Positions 1 to 5,102 of a stretch of DNA of 7,456 bases are shown here, piece after piece (position 1 is the first letter of the stretch; each line of letters opens with the position of its first letter). The translations under genes and the position numbers were made by a program. The DNA lies in NCBI GenBank assembly GCA_041480065.1, contig JBGOZF010000133.1, positions 1 through 7,456 of the forward strand, given 5' to 3'. The notes below the pieces were generated by a model. That model was not told where the DNA came from, did no database searches, and worked only from the letters and a program-made list of their open reading frames with translations. The stretch comes from Fen-999 sp041480065 (GTDB lineage Bacteria; Pseudomonadota; Gammaproteobacteria; Burkholderiales; Rhodocyclaceae).

Positions 1-2495
1 CGCGCCACGCGTCCAATTACCGCGTATTCGGGATCCATGCCGTTCGAGAAGAAGAACGACAGGTTGGGCGCGAAGTCGTCGATCTGCATGCCGCGCGCGA
101 GGTAGGCTTCGACGAAAGTAAAGCCGTTGGCGAGCGTGAAGGCGAGCTGCGAGATCGGGTTCGCCCCCGCCTCGGCAATGTGATAGCCGGAGATCGACAC
201 CGAGTAGAAGTTGCGCACGCCGTGGTGCACGAAGTACTCCTGGATGTCACCCATCAGCTTGAGCGCGAACTCTGTGGAGAAGATGCAGGTGTTCTGGCCC
301 TGGTCTTCCTTGAGGATGTCGGCCTGCACGGTGCCGCGCACGTTGGCCAGCACCCATTCCTTGATCTTCTCCCACTCGTCGTCGGTGGGCTCGCGGCCGT
401 TGTCCGTCTTGAACTTGTCCACCTGCTGGTCGATGGCGGTGTTGAAGAACATCGCCAGCATCATCGGCGCGGGACCATTGATGGTCATCGACACCGAGGT
501 GGTCGGGTCGCAGAGATCGAAGCCCGAGTAAAGCACTTCGAGGTCGTCGAGCGTGGCGATGGAGACGCCCGAGTTGCCGATCTTGCCGTAGATGTCCGGG
601 CGTTCGTCGGGGTCGCAGCCGTAGAGCGTCACCGAGTCGAAGGCGGTGGATAGGCGCTTGGCCGGCAGACCTTCGGAGACCTTCTTGAAGCGGCGGTTGG
701 TGCGGAAGGCATCTCCCTCGCCGGCGAACATGCGCGTCGGGTCTTCGTTCTCGCGCTTGAACGCAAACACGCCGGCGGTGTAGGGAAAGGAGCCCGGCAC
801 GTTCTCGCGCATCAGGAACTTGAGCAGTTCGCCTTCGTCCTCGTAGTGCGGCAGGACGACCTTGCGGATCTTGGTGCCGGAGAGCGACTCCGAAACCAGC
901 TTGGTGCGGATCTCCTTGTCGCGGATCTTCACCACGTAGTCGTCGCCGGCGTAGGCCTTCTTCATGTCCGGCCACATGGCGAGGAGCTTCTTCGCCGTCG
1001 GAGTGAGTTGGCCGTCCTTCCAGACGATGAGGTCGTCGAAGTCCTTGGCTTCCTTGCCGCAGCCCTCGAAGATCGCCTTCGCCGTCTTCAGCGACTGGCG
1101 CTCGCGGGCGATGGCGGCCTGCTCGGCGGTGAGCTTGTGGTAGCCGCGCAGGGTGTCGGCGATCTCGGCCAGGTAGCGCACGCGCTCGGCCGGCACCACG
1201 GCGCGGCCTGGCGAGGAATGCCCGACATCCACCTTCGGCAGCTTGCCGGGCTTGAGTTTCAAGCCATGCCCGGCCAACGCTGGCGCCAGCGCCTGGTAGA
1301 GCGCGGTGACACCGTCGTCGTTGAAGCGCGCCGCCATGGTGCCGAACACGGGCATGTCCTCGGGCTTCTCGCCGAAGCGTTCCCGGTTGCGCTGGTACTG
1401 CTTGCGCACGTCGCGCAGCGCGTCTTGGCTGCCGCGGCGGTCGAACTTGTTGATGGCGACGAAGTCGGCGAAGTCGAGCATGTCGATCTTCTCCAACTGG
1501 CTGGCGGCGCCGAATTCCGGCGTCATCACGTACATCGAGGTATCGACGTGCGGCACGATGGCGGCGTCGCCCTGGCCTATCCCCGACGTCTCGACAACGA
1601 TCAGATCGAAGCCGGCCACCTTGCAGGCGGCGATGACTTCCGGCAGTGCGGCGGAAATCTCCGAGCCGGTGTCGCGGGTCGCCATGGAGCGCATGAAGAT
1701 GTTTGGGTGCTCGATGGCGTTCATGCGGATGCGGTCGCCGAGCAGGGCGCCGCCGGTACGCTTGCGCGAGGGGTCGATGGAGATCACGGCAATCTTGAGG
1801 CTGTCGTCCTGGTCGAGGCGGAAGCGGCGTATGAGTTCGTCGGTCAGCGAGGACTTGCCGGCGCCACCGGTGCCGGTGATGCCGAGCGTCGGCACGATGG
1901 TCATGGCGGCCTTCTCCAGCAGAGCCTTCTTCGCCGCATCCGGCCAGACGCGGTTTTCCAGCGCAGTCACGACCCGCGCCAGCGCCCTCTTGTCACCCTT
2001 CTCAAGCGCCCTGGTGTCCTGCGGCGCCAGCGGCGACAAGTCCTTGTCGGCGCGCGCCACCATGTCGTTGATCATGCCTTGCAGGCCCATCTTCTGGCCG
2101 TCGCCGACCGAGTAGAGGTGGGCGACGCCGTAGGCGTGCAGTTCCTCGATCTCGCGCGGCACGATGACACCGCCACCACCGCCGAAGACCTGGATGTTTT
2201 CGCCGCCGCGCTCACGCAGCAGGTCGACCATGTACTTGAAGAACTCGACGTGGCCGCCCTGGTAGGACGAAACCGCGATGGCCTGCGCATCCTCGTGCAA
2301 CGCGGCGTTGACGATCTCTTCGACCGAGCGGTTGTGGCCGAGATGGATGACCTCGGCACCGGTGCCCTGAAGAATGCGCCGCATGATGTTGATCGAGGCG
2401 TCATGGCCGTCGAACAGCGATGCCGCCGTAACGAAGCGCACCTTGTGCTTCGGCTTGTAGGGAGCCAGCTTGGCGGCGACGGACAGGTCGGTCAT
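1..2495 (-). CDS. icmF: Fused isobutyryl-CoA mutase with G-protein domain (IcmF), 3' end cut by window edge
   Basis: The enzyme interconverts isobutyryl-CoA and n-butyryl-CoA by coenzyme B12 radical chemistry in the cytoplasm; its built-in GTPase gates cofactor loading. Residues 1-831 are visible out of about 1,090 usual for the family. Order: B12-binding domain (about 17-150; D29-G-H31-D, where H31 is the expected cobalt ligand, and a GGGGG run near 102), MeaI/ArgK-like G domain (about 175-430; P-loop GTGGAGKSS at 208-216, ETSGIGQGD switch, NKFD at 349-352), linker, then the mutase TIM barrel from about 525. F590 (in RMFAGEG) and Q734 (in DQGQNTC) sit where Cupriavidus IcmF has F598 and Q742, and where methylmalonyl-CoA mutase has Tyr and Arg. 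This favours isobutyryl-CoA over methylmalonyl-CoA. The start at 2495 is supported by GGAG six bases upstream and by homology from the first residues. Automatic pipelines may label it methylmalonyl-CoA mutase. No frameshift was seen; identity is very secure. Confidence 0.96.
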   Translation of the reverse strand, partial: MTDLSVAAKLAPYKPKHKVRFVTAASLFDGHDASINIMRRILQGTGAEVIHLGHNRSVEEIVNAALHEDAQAIAVSSYQGGHVEFFKYMVDLLRERGGENIQVFGGGGGVIVPREIEELHAYGVAHLYSVGDGQKMGLQGMINDMVARADKDLSPLAPQDTRALEKGDKRALARVVTALENRVWPDAAKKALLEKAAMTIVPTLGITGTGGAGKSSLTDELIRRFRLDQDDSLKIAVISIDPSRKRTGGALLGDRIRMNAIEHPNIFMRSMATRDTGSEISAALPEVIAACKVAGFDLIVVETSGIGQGDAAIVPHVDTSMYVMTPEFGAASQLEKIDMLDFADFVAINKFDRRGSQDALRDVRKQYQRNRERFGEKPEDMPVFGTMAARFNDDGVTALYQALAPALAGHGLKLKPGKLPKVDVGHSSPGRAVVPAERVRYLAEIADTLRGYHKLTAEQAAIARERQSLKTAKAIFEGCGKEAKDFDDLIVWKDGQLTPTAKKLLAMWPDMKKAYAGDDYVVKIRDKEIRTKLVSESLSGTKIRKVVLPHYEDEGELLKFLMRENVPGSFPYTAGVFAFKRENEDPTRMFAGEGDAFRTNRRFKKVSEGLPAKRLSTAFDSVTLYGCDPDERPDIYGKIGNSGVSIATLDDLEVLYSGFDLCDPTTSVSMTINGPAPMMLAMFFNTAIDQQVDKFKTDNGREPTDDEWEKIKEWVLANVRGTVQADILKEDQGQNTCIFSTEFALKLMGDIQEYFVHHGVRNFYSVSISGYHIAEAGANPISQLAFTLANGFTFVEAYLARGMQIDDFAPNLSFFFSNGMDPEYAVIGRVA

Positions 2496-2501
2496 TCAGT
2501 G

Positions 2502-2505
2502 CTCC
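2502..2505 (-). promoter_or_regulatory. Ribosome binding site of icmF
   Basis: Read on the minus strand, GGAG lies six bases before the ATG at 2495. This fixes the icmF start and leaves a 141-bp spacer to the divergent AraC gene. Confidence 0.75.
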
Positions 2506-2532
2506 GGATGGCGGGGGTAATGATCTTAGGAG

Positions 2533-2569
2533 TTCCGGCACCGATATGCCATTGCCGGCGCCGCCGGAA
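2533..2569. promoter_or_regulatory. Candidate operator: perfect inverted repeat TTCCGGC-N23-GCCGGAA in the divergent promoter region
   Basis: TTCCGGC at 2533-2539 is mirrored exactly by GCCGGAA at 2563-2569, with 23 bases between and arm centres 30 bp apart, close to three helical turns. A dimeric regulator could therefore contact both arms from one face. It lies between icmF and the AraC-type gene, where a divergently encoded regulator usually binds. I found no convincing -35/-10 pair for either gene; CATAAT at 2586-2591 resembles a -10 box for the plus-strand gene but lacks a partner at proper spacing. AraC proteins more often use direct repeats, and GC-rich sequence produces CCGG dyads by chance, so this is only a candidate. 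Confidence 0.35.
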
Positions 2570-2636
2570 ATAGTGCAGAATCCGCCATAATCAGGAACGC
2601 CCCCAACCCCTTGCCGCATGGTCGATTGATCAGGCA

Positions 2637-3701
2637 ATGAACCTCAAGATAGCAAAATCCGCCACGCTGGCGGCCCGGGCGCCAGCCACCGTCGCCGCTG
2701 GCTTCGTCACCGGCCTCTTGGCCGGCATGCGCGCCGCCGGCCGCGACCCGCTGCCGCTGATCGACGCCGCCGGCATCGATCGCAACTGCCTCGCCGACCC
2801 CGACGTGCGGGTACCGCTGGCGCGCTACACCGATCTGTACCGCCTGGTCGTGCGGGCCTTGGACGACGAAGCCTTCGAGTTGTTCTCGCAGCCGATGGCG
2901 GTGGGCAGCTTCGAACTGCTCTGCCGCGCCGTCGTCTCGGCACCGACGCTGGCCCGTGCGCTCGAGCGCACAGGCCGCTATCTGCGCATCCTGCTGCCGG
3001 ACGTCACCGTCACCTTGCGCCGCCAAACCGACACCGCGCATCTGGTGGTCGCCGAACGCCGGCCGCTGGCCAAGCGGGCCGACAACCCGCGCCGGGTGTT
3101 CGCCTATGAATGGCTGCTGCGCCTGATCCACGGTCTCGCCTGCTGGCTGGCCGGACGCGGTCTCGCGCTCGACCGCGTCGACTTTCCCTATCCGCGGCCG
3201 CCGCACGCCGGTGACTATGCGCTGATCTACACCGAGCGTGCCGAATTCGGCGCGCCGATGCTCGACGCCGCCTTCGAGGCGACGCTACTCGACCTGCCGA
3301 TCCGGCGTGACGAGGCGGCCGTCGACCTGTTCCTGAAGGGCGCCCCGGCCTCGATCACCGCCCTCTACCGGCGCGACCGGGAGATGGTGCTCAAGGTACG
3401 CGAGATGCTGCGCAGCGCGCTGCCGGCCAATCTCGATCTCGAGCGGGCGGCGTCGGCGCTGCACGTGTCGCCGCGGACGCTGCATCGCCGCCTCGCCGAC
3501 GAGGGCACCAATTTCCGCGCCGTCAAGGACGCGCTGCGCCGCGATCTCGCGCTCGCGCGCCTGGCTGGCAGCGACGCGGTGGCCAAGATCGCCGCCGATC
3601 TCGGCTATGCCGACGCCTCGGCCTTCTTCCGCGCCGTCACCGACTGGACTGGAACTTCACCGACTGGGTATCGCCGTCGACTCGGTAGCACGCCTGCTTG
3701 A
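2637..3701 (+). CDS. AraC-family transcriptional regulator with N-terminal AraC/OruR-type ligand-binding domain
   Basis: A 354-residue cytoplasmic DNA-binding regulator. The N-terminal two-thirds (about 18-210) resembles the arabinose-binding-type effector domain of the OruR/ArgR-like AraC group (GFVTGLLAGMRAAG, DPLPLIDAAGI, a VGSFELLCRA segment near 90). The C-terminal 100 residues (about 250-350) hold the two-helix-turn-helix AraC DNA-binding domain: the first motif spans about 266-290 (LDLERAASALHVSPRTLHRR), and the second ends in the hallmark IAADLGYADASAFFRAVTDWTGTSP. Length is normal for the family. The gene is divergent from icmF, which makes icmF its likeliest target (inference). The inducer is unknown; an acyl-CoA or acid is plausible but unsupported. 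The start is not firm: only a weak AGG lies two bases before the ATG at 2637, yet the effector domain begins about 18 residues in, leaving little room for a much later start. Confidence 0.92.
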   Translation: MNLKIAKSATLAARAPATVAAGFVTGLLAGMRAAGRDPLPLIDAAGIDRNCLADPDVRVPLARYTDLYRLVVRALDDEAFELFSQPMAVGSFELLCRAVVSAPTLARALERTGRYLRILLPDVTVTLRRQTDTAHLVVAERRPLAKRADNPRRVFAYEWLLRLIHGLACWLAGRGLALDRVDFPYPRPPHAGDYALIYTERAEFGAPMLDAAFEATLLDLPIRRDEAAVDLFLKGAPASITALYRRDREMVLKVREMLRSALPANLDLERAASALHVSPRTLHRRLADEGTNFRAVKDALRRDLALARLAGSDAVAKIAADLGYADASAFFRAVTDWTGTSPTGYRRRLGSTPA

Positions 3702-3916
3702 TTGATGTGAGCTGCGGCGCAAAGATGCTGACCGAGCAGTGACAGCACCAGTCAAGCGGAAGCGAGGTCCTTCGCCTTCCAGTCTTGGTCGAAGACTTCT
3801 GCCGACCGCGATGCCGTCGAACACCACGGGACGGTCGGCGTACAGGGCCACTTGCCCGATTGCCCGGGACGACTTCCTGCCGGCAGCCATCTACGTTAAG
3901 CGCGACCCCGATTCCC
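3702..3916. other. Stretch without a recognisable gene, with two small imperfect hairpins
   Basis: No intact or recognisable gene follows the AraC stop. Two small dyads sit side by side: GGAAGCG / CGCCTTCC (3758-3764 with 3773-3780, one bulged base) and AGTCTT-GGTCG-AAGACT (3781-3797, perfect 6-bp arms). Neither is followed by a T-run, so they are not clear intrinsic terminators. A minus-strand frame over about 3657-3890 reads plausibly in part (…DRPVVFDGIAVGRSLRPRLE…), but it has no recognised family and no start signal, and it overlaps the end of the AraC gene. I treat it as non-coding or decayed sequence. Confidence 0.4.
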
Positions 3917-4066
3917 ATCTGGGACCGCTTGATGTTCCCCGGGAACCGCGACCGGCTCCAGGCCCCTGAGGTGGTCGATTCGATCTTTGCTGAGGTGATG
4001 GCGCGGGCCGACAAGAAGGGCCTGCCGTCCAAAGAACACTTCTGGTTTCCCACGCGGACGGTATAG
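3917..4066 (+). pseudogene. Remnant of an IS5-family DDE transposase (internal fragment)
   Basis: In one plus-strand frame the sequence reads IWDRLMFPGNRDRLQAPEVV, then DSIFAEVMARADKKGLPSKEHF. This matches the recurring IS5-type transposase stretch ending in a NRDRL, EVM, GLLSKEHF pattern, which sits just before the first catalytic aspartate (normally in VDGT). Here the similarity stops right after SKEHF and the frame ends at 4066. A shifted frame gives HADGI over about 4040-4055, which may be the damaged VDGT segment. The N-terminal part, the remaining DDE motifs and the terminal inverted repeats are all missing, so this is a dead fragment and not a mobile element. The family call is from memory of conserved motifs. 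Confidence 0.6.
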
Positions 4067-4430
4067 GCAAATGAGTGGCCGCAGTTGCGGTCCTCGACAC
4101 GGCTGCGAGCACTCCCGCCAAGGCGGTCCCACCGACAAGGCTCACGACATCGCTGGCTTCGTCGCCACCGACCGTCAGCGCAATGTCACGCGGCACAGCA
4201 CCCAGAATGGTGGCCTGCGCGGTGGTACCGCCATCGATGGGGTTGGGGCTTGTGGAACCTGGCCGATTTCAACAGCCTGTCAGGAAAACTGCCCGCCCAA
4301 GTAGTCTCCCAATCCAGCCACAGGACTGTCGCACACGAAGTAACGCGCCATCCCTGCGCACGCGCTTCGCGATACCGTCCCGCCACCATGATCCATATGG
4401 GCTATTTACATCGCATTGAGTGGGGCTTAC
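4067..4430. other. Gene-free stretch of probably decayed sequence
   Basis: No gene is recognisable. Open frames exist on both strands but none has a good start or a known family. The most protein-like reading is on the minus strand over about 4090-4255 (…ILGAVPRDIALTVGGDEASD…VVSLVGGTALAGVLAAV…). A second minus-strand frame over about 4260-4389 (REARAQGWRVTSCATVLWLD) is offset from it, as would happen if one older gene had been broken by frameshifts. The family of that putative gene is unknown. No tRNA, array or IS end was seen. Confidence 0.35.
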
Positions 4431-4432
4431 GG

Positions 4433-4445
4433 TGGCACTTTGCCA
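4433..4445. promoter_or_regulatory. Small dyad TGGCA-N3-TGCCA upstream of the PEP-CTERM gene
   Basis: TGGCA at 4433-4437 and TGCCA at 4441-4445 are exact inverted copies around CTT. The dyad lies 43-55 bases before the start codon at 4488 and five bases before a second palindrome. It could be an operator half of a composite site; chance occurrence cannot be excluded. Confidence 0.25.
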
Positions 4446-4450
4446 AACAC

Positions 4451-4462
4451 GGGCTATAGCCC
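4451..4462. promoter_or_regulatory. Perfect 12-bp palindrome GGGCTATAGCCC upstream of the PEP-CTERM gene
   Basis: The sequence equals its own reverse complement over 12 bases and ends 26 bases before the ATG at 4488. It contains TATAGC, which could double as a weak -10 box, but no -35 box lies 16-18 bases upstream. A role as operator, or as a small hairpin in the 5' leader, is inferred from position only. Confidence 0.3.
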
Positions 4463-4475
4463 CCCATGTCTACCT

Positions 4476-4479
4476 GGAG
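4476..4479 (+). promoter_or_regulatory. Ribosome binding site that sets the PEP-CTERM gene start
   Basis: GGAG lies eight bases before the ATG at 4488. The same frame is open from an ATG at 4416, but that start has no Shine-Dalgarno sequence and would put 24 residues ahead of an otherwise ideal signal peptide. The start at 4488 is therefore chosen. Confidence 0.8.
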
Positions 4480-4487
4480 CATCGACC

Positions 4488-5054
4488 ATGATTAGGACGA
4501 CTTTGGCGCTTCTGCTCGGACTGTCTTTGATGCCGTTCGCGGCGCAGGCCATCGGTGTTGATTTTGTCCTCAGCAATGTAGGCGACGGCCGATATCGATA
4601 CGATTACACGATCCGCAACGACGGCTCCCTCGGGGCAGCGACCGAGCTTGCCCTTGTTGACCTGCTGTTCGATCCGGCCCAGTACGATGAAAGTTCGCTC
4701 ACCAACGTCTCGTCACCCCTGACGGCGACGGACTGGAATCAGCAGTTCCTGGCCTCGGCACCGGGCGGTGTTCCGGCCGCTTTCGATCTGTTCGCCGTCG
4801 GCAGCGGAATTGCCGTCGGCAGCTACGCTTCCGGGTTTGCCGTCGAGTTCCGCTGGCTCGGCAACGGCCGCCCCGGAAGCCAGCCGTTCGAGGTCTACGA
4901 CCCGCAGACTTTCGGCCTGCTGCAGCAGGGCATGACCACCCCGGTTCCGGAACCGGAGACTTGGTTAATGTTCTTCGTCGGCACGCCCTTGCTGGCGGTC
5001 TTGGGCAGACGCAGGGGGCGGCGCAGCAATGGTCTCGGCGCCGCCGCGAATTGA
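4488..5054 (+). CDS. Small secreted PEP-CTERM sorting-domain protein
   Basis: A 188-residue exported protein. A signal peptide (residues 1-21, cleavage likely after AQA21) leads into a beta-rich body with the pattern Y36-R-Y38-D-Y40 … N44-D-G46. The C-terminus carries a PEP-CTERM sorting signal: P154-E155-P156, then a hydrophobic span of about 15 residues (TWLMFFVGTPLLAVLG), then a basic cluster RRRGRR. In this family an exosortase (EpsH/XrtA type) recognises the signal and processes the protein at the membrane, and such proteins go with exopolysaccharide or floc formation; no exosortase gene is in the window. The tail after the basic cluster (SNGLGAAAN) is rather long for the family. The body matches no domain I know. 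The gene ends 48 bp before a secreted protease gene on the same strand, so co-transcription is likely. Confidence 0.88.
   Translation: MIRTTLALLLGLSLMPFAAQAIGVDFVLSNVGDGRYRYDYTIRNDGSLGAATELALVDLLFDPAQYDESSLTNVSSPLTATDWNQQFLASAPGGVPAAFDLFAVGSGIAVGSYASGFAVEFRWLGNGRPGSQPFEVYDPQTFGLLQQGMTTPVPEPETWLMFFVGTPLLAVLGRRRGRRSNGLGAAAN
4794..4823 (+). repeat. Short in-frame direct repeat inside the PEP-CTERM gene
   Basis: GCCGTCGGCAGC occurs at 4794-4805 and again at 4812-4823, 18 bases apart, giving two AVGS peptides six residues apart. This may be a small local duplication within the beta-rich body, or simply a repeating strand-turn pattern. Confidence 0.5.
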
Positions 5055-5102
5055 CAACGTCTTGGATGATCGTTTTCCGCGTCCCGATTTCCGGAGAGAG
5101 CC

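Noticed and set aside
846..2573. Plus-strand open frame of 575 codons opposite icmF
   Set aside because: It is antisense to a highly conserved gene in high-GC DNA. Its translation is rich in H, R, G, V and A with no recognisable domain, which is typical of a shadow frame.
3758..3797. Hairpins as an intrinsic terminator for the AraC gene
   Set aside because: The stems are short, one has a bulge, and no T-tract follows either of them.
3917..4066. A complete insertion sequence
   Set aside because: Only an internal transposase fragment is visible; there are no terminal inverted repeats, no target-site duplication and no complete DDE domain.
4421..4445. Sigma-54 promoter upstream of the PEP-CTERM gene, suggested by TGGCAC followed by TTTGCC
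   Set aside because: The GG-N10-GC spacing is not met by that pair. The only GG-N10-GC match nearby (4423-4436) differs from the consensus at most other positions.
4416..4487. Upstream ATG at 4416 as start of the PEP-CTERM protein
   Set aside because: There is no Shine-Dalgarno sequence before it, and it would bury the signal peptide behind 24 extra residues. ATG 4488 has GGAG at the right distance.
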